NCBI GenBank assembly: GCA_934098375.1
Contig: CAKOOC010000004.1
Location: forward strand, 1 to 53,275
Direction of reading: 5' to 3'
DNA: 53,275 bases
DNA from: an uncultured Bacilli bacterium
GTDB lineage: Bacteria > Bacillota_I > Bacilli_A > RF39 > UBA660
The notes beneath the pieces are model-generated. The model was not told where the DNA came from. It did no database searches and worked only from the letters and a program-made list of their open reading frames with translations. The first letter of the stretch is position 1. The number at the start of each line of letters is the position of its first letter. This document shows positions 42,506-51,512 of the stretch, piece after piece. The translations under genes were made by a program, and so were the position numbers.

Positions 42506-42807
42506 GCGTTTTCGCCTCCTACAACTTTAGGAACCTTTATCTCCCTGCCATCAACATCTTTAGCATTAGAAAGTAGCTCATCAATTGTACTTCCTTCTTT
42601 TGCTTCATCTTCCCTAAGCGTTGCCACATAAAAATCATACGGCATAAATGCTGGCGTTACATCACTTAAGTCTAAGTTATTAATTTGATTAATATTTTCA
42701 TTAATTACATCAAATTCATCTAATAAAGCATCCGCTTCTTCATCTGTCAAACCGATTAATAATTTATCGGCAAACTTAATAATTTCATCTTTTGTAAAAG
42801 TTTTCAT
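42502..42807 (-). CDS. gatC: Asp/Glu-tRNA amidotransferase subunit C
   Basis: The small stabilising subunit, 101 residues: FTKDEIIKFADKLLIGLTDEE, helices, then VTPAFMPYDFYVATLREDEA and a C-terminal REIKVPKVV tail. AGGAGG lies between the hisS stop and the ATG, only 13 nt apart. Confidence 0.93.
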   Translation of the reverse strand: MKTFTKDEIIKFADKLLIGLTDEEADALLDEFDVINENINQINNLDLSDVTPAFMPYDFYVATLREDEAKEGSTIDELLSNAKDVDGREIKVPKVVGGENA

Positions 42808-42820
42808 ACTCCTCCTAAAC

Positions 42821-44083
42821 TTACATATGCATATCTAAATAATCAACTAAATCATTAATAGCAACTTTTTCTTCTTCTTTAGTGCGGTTATCTTTAACAT
42901 TAACCTTCATATCCTTTAAATCCTCATCATTAAGAATAATTAAATATTTAGCATTAAATCTATCAGCTGATTTAAATTCCCCTTTAAGCCCCTTATTTAA
43001 TAAATCAGTTTCCGTAATAAAGCCATTCATTCTTAAATTTTGAGTTAAATAAGCAGCAGTTTCTTTTTCTCCGTTAGATACATACATAACATATGCGTCA
43101 ATTGAATCATTAATAGGAATATTTATTCCTGATGCTTCTATAGCAAATAAAGTTCTATCATATCCCATTGCAAAACCTACTGCTGGTACTTTTGGCCCAC
43201 CTAGTACTTCCATAAGTCCATTATAGCGTCCCCCGCCACCTAAGGCTAAATCTCCATATTCTGGCACGTCAGCATAAACCTCAAAAACTACATGATTATA
43301 ATAATCAAGGCCTCTAACAAGTCTTACATCTTCCTCATAAGATATTTCTAATAAATCCAAATATTCTTTTAACTTATTATATCTATTTAAACTTTCTTCA
43401 TTTAAATAATCTATTGTCTTGGGAGCATTTTTAATAATATCTTTATCACCATCAATTTTGCAGTCCAATATTCTAAGCGGATTTTTTTCTAATCTTTCCT
43501 TACAATCTTCACACAAATCATTAATATGTGGTTTTAAATAATTAAGCAAAGCTTCACGGTAGTTGTTTCTTGATTCCGCATCTCCTAAAGAATTAATTTT
43601 AATCTTAACCCCATTTAAACCCATTAACTCATAAGTTTGATAAGCAAGACTGATAACTTCTAAATCTGCAAGTACGTCATCAGAGCCAATAAGTTCTATC
43701 CCGAACTGTGTAAATTCACGCATTCTTCCTGCTTGAGGTCTTTCATAACGGTACATTTTCTCATTATAATAAACTTTAATTGGTTCAGTCATATTACCAT
43801 ATAATTTATTTTCTAAAAACCATCTAGCCACTCCTGCCGTACCCTCTGGTCTTAAAGTAATTGCTCTATCCCCACGATCTAAAAAATCATAAGTTTCCTT
43901 AGATACCATATCTGTAGTTTCTCCAACTGATCTATGAAATAATTCAGTTGCTTCAAACACTGGCGTTTCAATATAATTATAGTTATATTTTTCACAAATG
44001 CTTCTTATAATATCATTTAAATACTCCCTTTTTTTAGCAAGCACTCCTGATATATCATTTGTTCCTTTTTGTTTAGTAATCAT
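42821..44083 (-). CDS. hisS: Histidyl-tRNA synthetase
   Basis: Class II synthetase, 420 residues. KGTNDISGVLAKKREYL starts the protein; motif 2 lies in RPEGTAGVARWFLE and RYERPQAGRMREFTQFGIE; LVRGLDYYNHVVFE and GGGGRYNGLMEVLGG are the His-specific motifs; the anticodon domain follows. It leads the hisS-gatCAB transcript. Its cognate tRNA-His is at 6325. Confidence 0.96.
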   Translation of the reverse strand: MITKQKGTNDISGVLAKKREYLNDIIRSICEKYNYNYIETPVFEATELFHRSVGETTDMVSKETYDFLDRGDRAITLRPEGTAGVARWFLENKLYGNMTEPIKVYYNEKMYRYERPQAGRMREFTQFGIELIGSDDVLADLEVISLAYQTYELMGLNGVKIKINSLGDAESRNNYREALLNYLKPHINDLCEDCKERLEKNPLRILDCKIDGDKDIIKNAPKTIDYLNEESLNRYNKLKEYLDLLEISYEEDVRLVRGLDYYNHVVFEVYADVPEYGDLALGGGGRYNGLMEVLGGPKVPAVGFAMGYDRTLFAIEASGINIPINDSIDAYVMYVSNGEKETAAYLTQNLRMNGFITETDLLNKGLKGEFKSADRFNAKYLIILNDEDLKDMKVNVKDNRTKEEEKVAINDLVDYLDMHM

Positions 44084-44112
44084 AGTTCCTCCTTTTAAAA
44101 ATACAAATAATA

Positions 44113-44146
44113 TTTAAGGTAAATTATCGTTCATAATTACCTTAAA
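44113..44146 (-). promoter_or_regulatory. Structured leader hairpin of hisS
   Basis: TTTAAGGTAA pairs with TTACCTTAAA in the 5' leader, roughly 30 nt before the ATG. No U tract and no T-box sequence follow, so it is neither a terminator nor a T-box; role unknown. Confidence 0.45.
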
Positions 44147-44203
44147 ATTACTTGTATAATTTACTAATCAAAACGCTATTCACGTTATTAATTTCTCTAT
44201 TAA

Positions 44204-44232
44204 ATTTTACTTTAATTAGCCTTTTTTGTCAA
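44204..44232 (-). promoter_or_regulatory. Promoter of hisS-gatCAB
   Basis: On the - strand, TTGACA (44232-44227), 17-nt spacer, TAAAAT (44209-44204). Confidence 0.65.
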
Positions 44233-44284
44233 TCAATGGAAAACCTGCCAATTTTCCAAAATCAAAATATTTCTTTTTGAGAAA

Positions 44285-44316
44285 TTAAAAACTTAAGATA
44301 TATTTACCTTAAGTTT
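44285..44316 (-). terminator. Terminator overlapping the metG stop
   Basis: AAACTTAAG and CTTAAGTTT arms followed by TTTT on the - strand. Confidence 0.7.
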
Positions 44317-45949
44317 AATTTAATTCGTGTTCTTCCTTAAATTTTTCTTCATCGATTCTATTAAAAAGCATTCTTAAATTATTGATTTTAATGTCACCCT
44401 TAATGCTTTCTTCTTCCCATTTAAATTCATTTAGTGAAAGCATATCTTTAATAAGAAGTGATGAATTTGGCATTATAGGTGCAATTAAATTAGCAATATT
44501 AGCAATAATATATGCACAAGTATAAGTAACATTATTAAATTCTTCTATATTTTCTTTTGCTAAAATCCAAGGTTCTTTTGTATCATAATATTTATTAGCA
44601 TCAGTAACATAATCAATTAATGCATTAGCCGCACTTCTAAACTCACCTTTAGAAATAAGATTTCCCATTACCTCATATATTTCTTTGGTTTTCTTAATAA
44701 TATCTTCATCTATTTTAGCTTCTTTAATAACACCATCAAACTTTTTATTTATGAAAGATAAATTACGATTTACAAAATTACCAATAACTCCTACTAAAAA
44801 TTTATTGTGAACTTGAACAATATCTAAAAGTGAGCAATTAATGTCTTTTACCTCTGGACCATTGGCAATAAAATAATATCTAAGCGTATCAACATCAAAC
44901 ATTTCTAGAAGTTCATTAGCCGTTATTAAATTACCCTTACTCTTACTCATTTTTTCTGAGTTTATATTAACATAAGCACTACTAATCATATAGTCAACTA
45001 AACGGTAATTTTTATTCATACCAGCCACTAATGCTGGATATATTACTGAGTGAAAAGGAATATTATCTTTACCATGAACAAAATAAACCTTTAAATTTTC
45101 ATCATCATTATTCATAAATTCATCAAGCTTTTCGCCTCTAGCATTTAAAACTCTATTAGCGTCTGATAAATAGCCTAAAACAGCTTCAATCCAAACATAA
45201 ATTCTCTTATCTTCATAACCCTCAACTGGAACTTCTATTCCCCAATCAAGTTGACGTGTTGCAGCTCTATCGATAAGCCCCATATTTAAATACTTATTTG
45301 ATTCTCCATAAGCATTCTTTCTCCAAATATCTTTATGACTTTCAATAAGTTCTTTTAAAACATCTGTAAATGCAGACAATTTAAAATACAAATGTTTATT
45401 GTTTTTTAAAGTAACTTCCTTGCCACATGTCTTACATTTTTTATCTAATACTTTATCACTATCTAAAGATGCTAAACATTCATCACATTGGTCACCCGTT
45501 GAAACGCCGCCACAAATCGGACACTTTCCTACAATTTCACGGTCAGATAAAAAAGTTTTACAGTTTTCGCAATAATCTTGAAGAACCTCTTTTTCATATA
45601 TATAGCCATTATTATAAAGAGTTAAAAATACTTCTTTAACATATTTTTTATGTTCTTCATCCATAGTTGCAGCATATAAATCATAAGTAAAGCTTAACTT
45701 TTCAAAAGTTTTCTTAAATTCATTATGATAAAAGTTAGCAATTTCAAAAGGCGTAGTTCCCTCTTTTTTTGCTCTTTCAGTTATAGGTGTTCCATGGCAA
45801 TCAGAACCTGACACATATAACACTTCATCACCGCATCCCCTAAAATATCTTGCTAAAATATCTCCCGGTAATAATGCTGCTAAATGTCCAACGTGTAAAT
45901 AATAATTTGCATAAGGCCATGCTCCCCCAATTAATATCTTCTTTTTCAT
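44315..45949 (-). CDS. metG: Methionyl-tRNA synthetase, short form
   Basis: Class I synthetase. WPYANYYLHVGHLAALLPGD holds the HIGH-type motif; SDCHGTPITERA is typical; four Cys pairs (CENC, CPIC, CDEC, CKTC near residues 124-170) form two zinc knuckles; KMSKSKGNLI is the KMSKS loop. At 544 residues it ends after the anticodon-binding domain and lacks the C-terminal tRNA-binding (Trbp111-like) extension of many Bacilli. Its promoter at 45977-46005 is good. A complete, not truncated, gene. Confidence 0.95.
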   Translation of the reverse strand: MKKKILIGGAWPYANYYLHVGHLAALLPGDILARYFRGCGDEVLYVSGSDCHGTPITERAKKEGTTPFEIANFYHNEFKKTFEKLSFTYDLYAATMDEEHKKYVKEVFLTLYNNGYIYEKEVLQDYCENCKTFLSDREIVGKCPICGGVSTGDQCDECLASLDSDKVLDKKCKTCGKEVTLKNNKHLYFKLSAFTDVLKELIESHKDIWRKNAYGESNKYLNMGLIDRAATRQLDWGIEVPVEGYEDKRIYVWIEAVLGYLSDANRVLNARGEKLDEFMNNDDENLKVYFVHGKDNIPFHSVIYPALVAGMNKNYRLVDYMISSAYVNINSEKMSKSKGNLITANELLEMFDVDTLRYYFIANGPEVKDINCSLLDIVQVHNKFLVGVIGNFVNRNLSFINKKFDGVIKEAKIDEDIIKKTKEIYEVMGNLISKGEFRSAANALIDYVTDANKYYDTKEPWILAKENIEEFNNVTYTCAYIIANIANLIAPIMPNSSLLIKDMLSLNEFKWEEESIKGDIKINNLRMLFNRIDEEKFKEEHELN

Positions 45950-45976
45950 TATAAAGCCTTCTTCCTAATAAATAAA

Positions 45977-46005
45977 ATTATACCATAATTTAATACCTCA
46001 TACAA
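45977..46005 (-). promoter_or_regulatory. Promoter of metG
   Basis: On the - strand, TTGTAT (46005-46000), 17-nt spacer, TATAAT (45982-45977). Confidence 0.65.
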
Positions 46006-46069
46006 TAAAGAAAAAAAGATAAACAGTTTCCCATATTATCTTATATTTCCCATCAATATGTACAATATT

Positions 46070-47815
46070 TTAATCTCTTATTTTAATATGTAACTCCCTT
46101 AATTGCTTTTCATCTAAAGTATTTGGGCCACCCATTAGTAAATCTACGCCCGAAACATTAGGTGGGAATACCTGTACTTCTCTTAAGTTTTCCTCCCCAG
46201 TTAAAAGCATAATCATTCTATCAATGCCAGGTGCCATTCCTGCATGAGGAGGTGCCCCATATTGAAATGCCGTATATAAAGATCTAAATTTATTTTTGAT
46301 AACTTCCTCATCATATCCGACTAAAGCAAACGCTTTCTTCATAATTTCGATATCATGATTTCTTACCGCTCCAGAGCTCATTTCATAACCATTGCAAACA
46401 AAATCATACTGTATTGCGGTTATATTAAGTGGTTCTTCATTATTAAGTGCATCTAACCCACCTTTTGGCATACTAAATGGATTATGCCCAAAATCAAGAT
46501 TTCCTGTTTCTTCATTTTCTTCAAACATTGGAAAATCATTAATAATACAAAATTCATATTTGTTTTCATCAATTAAATTGAGTTCTTTTCCCAGTTTATT
46601 TCTAAGTAATCCAGCATATTTAGGACATTTTTTCGGTGCATCTGCTACAATAAACAAAACATCTTTATCTTTTAGTAAAAACCTTTCCTTTAATAAATTT
46701 CTTTCCTCATCACTTAAAAACTTATCTAAGGATGACTTAAATGAACCATCTTCTAAAACTTTAATATAAGATAAACCACTTGCCCCGCCTGCTTTAACAA
46801 ATTCTTCCATTTCTTTAAACCAAGAGTTAGATTTTTCTACATTACTTACTTTAATAACTCTTATACATTTATTTTGAAAAGGTGTAAAAGTAGTATTTTT
46901 AAAAATTTCTGTCGCATCTTGAATAATTAATGGATTTCTTAAATCCGGTTTATCAGAGCCATAATTAAGCATTGCCTCTTTATAAGAAATTCTTCTAAAA
47001 GGTACTGGTGAAACTTCTTTATTACCAAAAGTTTTAAAAACATTATAAAAAACTTTTTCTCCGACCTTATAAACATCTTCTTCCGTCGCAAAACTCATCT
47101 CAAAATCTAACTGATAAAATTCTAAAGTACGATCTGCTCGGCAGTCTTCATCTCTAAAACAAGGCGCAATTTGAAAATATTTATTAAAACCACTCACCAT
47201 TAATAATTGCTTATAAATCTGTGGAGCTTGAGGAAGTGCATAAAACTTTCCTTTATAATTTCTAGATGGAATAACAAAGTCTCTTGCTCCTTCTGGACTA
47301 CTTGTCGTAATAATTGGCGTTGCGATTTCCGTAAAATTCATTTCCTTCATTAAAGTTCTAATATAATCAATTACCTTACTTCTAAATAAAACCATATTAT
47401 GATGTTTTTCATTTCTTAAATCCAAATAACGATACTTTAATCTAGTTTCCTCACTTGCTTTTTCCGGATGATTAATTTCAAATGGTAACGTAGTTAAACA
47501 TTTTCCTAAAATTTCAAAACTAACTAACTCTAGTTCAATGTCGCCTGTTTTCATATTTGGATTAATCATTTCTTTTGTTCTTTTTCTTACTATACCTTCT
47601 AATGTAATTGTACTTTCTCTTGTAACTCCATTAAATTCTTCTGGTTTATTACTAATAACTTGTATTGTTCCTGTTTCATCTCTAATTACCAAAAACATTA
47701 AATTAGTACCTAAGTTTCTAATTTGCTCAATCCATCCCGCAATGCGCACAGTTTTACCTTCTAAATCACTAGTAACTTCTGCCGCAAATAATTCACGATA
47801 CATATTCTCTTTCAT
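46070..47815 (-). CDS. aspS: Aspartyl-tRNA synthetase
   Basis: Class IIb synthetase, 581 residues. OB fold GKTVRIAGWIEQIRNLG, motif 1 in the YRYLDLRN helix region, motif 2 FRDEDCRADRTLEFYQLD, motif 3 APGIDRMIMLL, with the bacterial insertion domain between. The frame extends to 47851, but these codons lie in the T-box terminator; GAAGGA before the ATG at 47815 fixes the start. With GatCAB encoded nearby, a non-discriminating AspRS is likely if no AsnRS exists in the genome. Confidence 0.96.
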   Translation of the reverse strand: MKENMYRELFAAEVTSDLEGKTVRIAGWIEQIRNLGTNLMFLVIRDETGTIQVISNKPEEFNGVTRESTITLEGIVRKRTKEMINPNMKTGDIELELVSFEILGKCLTTLPFEINHPEKASEETRLKYRYLDLRNEKHHNMVLFRSKVIDYIRTLMKEMNFTEIATPIITTSSPEGARDFVIPSRNYKGKFYALPQAPQIYKQLLMVSGFNKYFQIAPCFRDEDCRADRTLEFYQLDFEMSFATEEDVYKVGEKVFYNVFKTFGNKEVSPVPFRRISYKEAMLNYGSDKPDLRNPLIIQDATEIFKNTTFTPFQNKCIRVIKVSNVEKSNSWFKEMEEFVKAGGASGLSYIKVLEDGSFKSSLDKFLSDEERNLLKERFLLKDKDVLFIVADAPKKCPKYAGLLRNKLGKELNLIDENKYEFCIINDFPMFEENEETGNLDFGHNPFSMPKGGLDALNNEEPLNITAIQYDFVCNGYEMSSGAVRNHDIEIMKKAFALVGYDEEVIKNKFRSLYTAFQYGAPPHAGMAPGIDRMIMLLTGEENLREVQVFPPNVSGVDLLMGGPNTLDEKQLRELHIKIRD

Positions 47816-47837
47816 ATAAATCCTTCTTTCTACATAA

Positions 47838-48042
47838 AAAAGAGTGCTCATCCCTAAAGGACGAAAGCACTCTTATCTTCCGCGGTACCACCTTTGTTCT
47901 ATTTCTAGCCCTCAAATGCTTAACGCGCAACACACGATTTATTTACGATTTAATGTCTTCTAAATAATCAGCATACTTAGTTCCACCACACCTAAGTTCT
48001 CTATAAATTTGATTAAATATACTCCTTTAAATCAATAATTAT
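47838..48042 (-). promoter_or_regulatory. Asp-specific T-box leader of aspS
   Basis: On the - strand a short Stem I is closed by ATTTAAT/ATTAAAT and holds an AGAGA bulge, a distal CTTAG...CTAAG hairpin and, before the closing arm, GAC at 47957-47955 as the Asp specifier. Downstream the T-box core GGTGGTACCGCGG (47895-47880) forms the antiterminator. A terminator hairpin AAGAGTGCT...AGCACTCTT with T run (47875-47839) ends 24 nt before the ATG. Uncharged tRNA-Asp would turn the gene on. Confidence 0.92.
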
Positions 48043-48048
48043 AAAATA

Positions 48049-48076
48049 ATTATAGTATTTTTTATTTAAAAGTCAA
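48049..48076 (-). promoter_or_regulatory. Promoter of the T-box-aspS transcript
   Basis: On the - strand TTGACT (48076-48071), 16-nt spacer, TATAAT (48054-48049), 7 nt before the leader start. Confidence 0.75.
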
Positions 48077-48079
48077 CTA

Positions 48080-48883
48080 CTAACTAATCTTTTTATTGCA
48101 TTTTATTTTTTCTTTAGAAGCATTAACAGCTGTGTCAATCATAGTTCTAGCAAGTAATACATTTGAATTATTATCCCCAAAATCTATTTTTCTTCTTGCC
48201 AAAGCTTTTCTATGGTAAGCATAATCTAATCCTTCCATAGTTGCTAAATCACTTTTTATTCCATACTTTTCATATACTGACGTTTTACCATTTTTAATAT
48301 CTTCTTCATTATGATGTTGCATTCCTAAAAAAACATCAATATCCATAGATGCTTCTGAAAAATCAGATCCAGAGCAGTCAATATAGCCATTAAAATTTTC
48401 ATCAATATCATTAATAAACATAAATGGATAAACTCCATCAGACAAATTACCATCTACCATTGATAATTTAATAGTAACGCCTTTGGACTCTTTAAAATCT
48501 GATTTATCAATCATAACATGATTAAAACTCATTCCTTTAAAATCAAGTGGGAATCTACCATTACGCATATCTAAATTATATACTTTTTGTGGATCAATAA
48601 CCGCATTGGTTAACGATAAATCAGCAAAAGCCATTGTCCCATTTAAGCAAACTCCAGCAAAACTTAATGCACTTATATCTAAATAACATAAAATATCTAT
48701 AATATCATCTCTTATAACTGCATAGCCTTTCGTTTCCATTTGGCTTTTATCAAAAACCAGTTGTTCTAATAAAGCTTTATCCTTGATATCTATTCTTTGA
48801 CCAATTGATAATTCACTTTGACTAATACGTTCTTTTAAATAATCTATTATTTCACAAACTTCTTTTTCACTTAACTTTAACAT
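48080..48883 (-). CDS. Unknown protein with pentapeptide-like stretch
   Basis: 267 residues without signal or membrane helix. The middle (LDISALSFAGVCLNGTMAFADLSLTNAVID) has the spacing of pentapeptide repeats, and a later IDCSGSDFSEASMDID resembles them too, so a right-handed beta helix is possible. C-terminal AYHRKALARRKIDFGDNN is basic. AGAAGGGGG is the ribosome site. Family unknown; it lies alone between aspS and another unknown gene. Confidence 0.6.
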   Translation of the reverse strand: MLKLSEKEVCEIIDYLKERISQSELSIGQRIDIKDKALLEQLVFDKSQMETKGYAVIRDDIIDILCYLDISALSFAGVCLNGTMAFADLSLTNAVIDPQKVYNLDMRNGRFPLDFKGMSFNHVMIDKSDFKESKGVTIKLSMVDGNLSDGVYPFMFINDIDENFNGYIDCSGSDFSEASMDIDVFLGMQHHNEEDIKNGKTSVYEKYGIKSDLATMEGLDYAYHRKALARRKIDFGDNNSNVLLARTMIDTAVNASKEKIKCNKKIS

Positions 48884-48962
48884 AAAAAAAGCCCCCTTCT
48901 TTAAAGCCCGAATATTATACTACAAAATAAGCGATTAGTCAAATTATTTGTCCATTACTTGC

Positions 48963-49598
48963 TTATTTGTCTGTAATAGTATATGCTTTATTTGAAGTAG
49001 ACTTTACTAAATCATAATAATTTGCTTCTAAAATAGCCAGCACTTTAAAAGGTACCTTAATTATTGTATTTATATCTAATTTTCCCTCTTCATTAAGAGC
49101 CTGTTTAACTTTTCTTATATCATCTAAAGAAAGTCCTCGGTACAATCTATCATTTTTAAAATCCATGTTGTCATAAACGCCCTGATAAAATAAATAATGA
49201 TTTTGATTATCAAAGCCTCTCTTTAAAGAAGTTTCTTTATCATAACCACTTTTTGCTTCTGCATAAAACTGGCCACAAGCAAGAGTAATTAGTAAAAGCA
49301 ATATTGATACCGGTTTATTTTCGTCAAAAGAAATAATTGAAGCCATCTCTGTTAAAGTCATAATAAGGCCATTTCTCACTTTATTAATTCTTTTAGCTTC
49401 CATAGTCTGTTTAAATTTTCGAGCTATACTTTGACGATTAACACATTGTTTTTTCAAAATATCTAAAATAGCTTTCTCATTTTCTAAAGTTTCTTCATAA
49501 TAATCTTTTGTACCATCCGAATAATAAACTGTTATAAATCCATCATTTTTACTATAATAAGCTATATATTTGCTCATATTTTCAGCATCAAAATCCAT
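48963..49598 (-). CDS. Unknown protein with one hydrophobic segment
   Basis: 211 residues: a beta-rich start (MSKYIAYYSKNDGFITVYYSDGTKDYYEE), a basic helix, one hydrophobic segment near 100-112 (PVSILLLLITLACGQ), and a polar C-terminal half with YRGLSLDDIRKVKQAL. No family recognised. GGTGGG precedes the ATG. Same strand as uvrC and the preceding unknown gene, but separated by gaps of about 80 nt. Confidence 0.6.
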   Translation of the reverse strand: MDFDAENMSKYIAYYSKNDGFITVYYSDGTKDYYEETLENEKAILDILKKQCVNRQSIARKFKQTMEAKRINKVRNGLIMTLTEMASIISFDENKPVSILLLLITLACGQFYAEAKSGYDKETSLKRGFDNQNHYLFYQGVYDNMDFKNDRLYRGLSLDDIRKVKQALNEEGKLDINTIIKVPFKVLAILEANYYDLVKSTSNKAYTITDK

Positions 49599-49681
49599 AT
49601 CCCACCATTAAAGCTAGCTTTCCTTTCACTAAAATATATTATAATTATTACAAATTAATGTTTATTATATCTTAAAATAGT

Positions 49682-51442
49682 CTATAAATCACTATCTTCC
49701 AAATATTTTTTTAATTTTTTAGCCACGTCATTAGGTAAACTCTCTTCTAAATCTTCTAGTGTAGCTTCTTTCATTTTTTTAACGCTGCCAAACTTTTTAA
49801 TTAATTCTCTTCTCCTCTTAGGTCCAATTCCTTCAACATTATCTAAAACACTTTGAATAGATCCTTTACTTCGTATTTGTCTATGATAATTAATTGTAAA
49901 ACGGTGTACTTCATCTTGAATTCTTGTTAAATAATGAAACAAATTACTTGTCCTATCAATTTTATATATCGTTAAAGTGTCTCCATCTAATAAATCATTT
50001 GTTCTGTGTTTATCATTTTTTACTAAACCACACACTTTTATATGTAAATTAAGTTCCTCTAAAACATCTTTAGCCGCATGAATCTGACTTATACCGCCAT
50101 CAACTAATATTAGTTCTGGAATTGTCTTTTCTAAAAGTGCCCTAAAATATCTTCTATAAATAACTTCTTTCATAGTATGATAATCATCATTCTTATCAAC
50201 CATTACTTTATACTTACGATATTTACTCCTATCTGGTTTACCATTAACATAAACAACCATTCCCGATACTGCAAACGAACCAAATAAGTTTGAATTATCA
50301 AAAACATCTATTCTATTTATACTAATTCCAAGTAATTTTTCTAATTCCTCATTAGCACCTTCACTTTTTTCTAGTTTATTCTCTATTAATTTAAATTTAT
50401 TATCTAAACTAATTGCCGCATTTTCTTTTGCCATCAAAAGAAGTTTTCTTTTCTGACCTCTTGAAATTTTAGTAAATTTAGTTTGAACTACTTCTTTTAA
50501 TATCTTTTCATCAAATTCATCAGGAATAATAATTTCTTTAGGAATTTCTTTTTTATTATAAAATAAAGCTAAATAATATTCCAATTCATTCATATAATCA
50601 TCAGTAACAACTTCAATCTCATTATAGTTTCCAATTAGTTTACCATTTCTAATAAATAATATTTCAATTGAAAGATACCCATTTTTAAATACATAGTTTA
50701 CTACATCTAAATTATCTTTACTTGAAAGTTCTACTTTTTGTTTTTCTAATACAATTGTCATATAATCAAGTTCTTTTTTTAATTCTAAAGCCAGTTCATA
50801 ATTTAAATTTTCTGAATAATACTCAATTTTTTCCTTTAGTTTATTTTTAATAATATCTTCATTTCCCTTTAAAAAGGATATTATTTCACTTTCCATTTTA
50901 AGTATTTCTTCTGGATTTATTTGTTTAGTGCAGTAGCCTAAACATTCATGAATATGATAGTACAAACATACTTCTTTAGGCATTCCTTCACATTTTTTTA
51001 AAGGATAAAGTCTATTTATTAAATTAACTATTCTTCTAGCAGCGTAAGCATTCACAAAAGGTCCAAATAATAATTTATCCTTATGTTTTTTTACTTTTAA
51101 ATATCTCACTACTTTTAAAGCCGGAAAAGGCTTTCTTGTATACTCAATATATGGATAACTTTTATCATCTTTCAAAAGAATATTATATTTTGGATTATAT
51201 TTTTTTATTAAGTTTATTTCTAAAATAAATGATTCTAGTTCCGTATTAGTAACTATATATTTAAAATAAGCAATATTAGAAATCATTTTTTGGGTTTTTC
51301 CAGTATGAGTTCCACGAAAATAAGAACTTAATCTTCTCTTTAAGTTTTTAGCTTTGCCAACATATATTACTACGTTATTTATATCATACATTTGGTATGA
51401 ACCAGGTTTTTCTGGTACTAACTTTAGTTCTTCTTTAAACAT
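49682..51442 (-). CDS. uvrC: Excinuclease ABC subunit C
   Basis: It makes both incisions in nucleotide excision repair. GIY-YIG nuclease at the start (PGSYQMYDIN..VIYVGKAKNLKRRLSSYF), Cys-rich CEGMPKEVCLYYHIHECLGYC, a UVR helix near 200, the RNase H-like C-terminal nuclease (IDVFDNSNLFGSFAVSGMVVY; ELILVDGGISQIHAA) and HhH repeats (LDNVEGIGPKRRRELIKKFGS). About 586 residues. The ATG at 51442 follows GTGAT and is preferred to the GTG at 51451. Confidence 0.96.
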   Translation of the reverse strand: MFKEELKLVPEKPGSYQMYDINNVVIYVGKAKNLKRRLSSYFRGTHTGKTQKMISNIAYFKYIVTNTELESFILEINLIKKYNPKYNILLKDDKSYPYIEYTRKPFPALKVVRYLKVKKHKDKLLFGPFVNAYAARRIVNLINRLYPLKKCEGMPKEVCLYYHIHECLGYCTKQINPEEILKMESEIISFLKGNEDIIKNKLKEKIEYYSENLNYELALELKKELDYMTIVLEKQKVELSSKDNLDVVNYVFKNGYLSIEILFIRNGKLIGNYNEIEVVTDDYMNELEYYLALFYNKKEIPKEIIIPDEFDEKILKEVVQTKFTKISRGQKRKLLLMAKENAAISLDNKFKLIENKLEKSEGANEELEKLLGISINRIDVFDNSNLFGSFAVSGMVVYVNGKPDRSKYRKYKVMVDKNDDYHTMKEVIYRRYFRALLEKTIPELILVDGGISQIHAAKDVLEELNLHIKVCGLVKNDKHRTNDLLDGDTLTIYKIDRTSNLFHYLTRIQDEVHRFTINYHRQIRSKGSIQSVLDNVEGIGPKRRRELIKKFGSVKKMKEATLEDLEESLPNDVAKKLKKYLEDSDL

Positions 51443-51482
51443 AACAATCACTATATATATTATTGCATATTTTTAAAAATTT

Positions 51483-51512
51483 AAAAAGAGTTCTAATTCA
51501 TGAACTCTTTAA
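51483..51512 (-). terminator. Terminator of the right glycine-rich gene
   Basis: AAAGAGTTC and GAACTCTTT arms around the stop region, T-rich after on the - strand. Confidence 0.7.

Noticed and set aside
44315..45949. metG truncated by mutation
   Set aside because: The gene ends at a terminator after a full anticodon-binding domain; short MetRS forms without the C-terminal extension are known.
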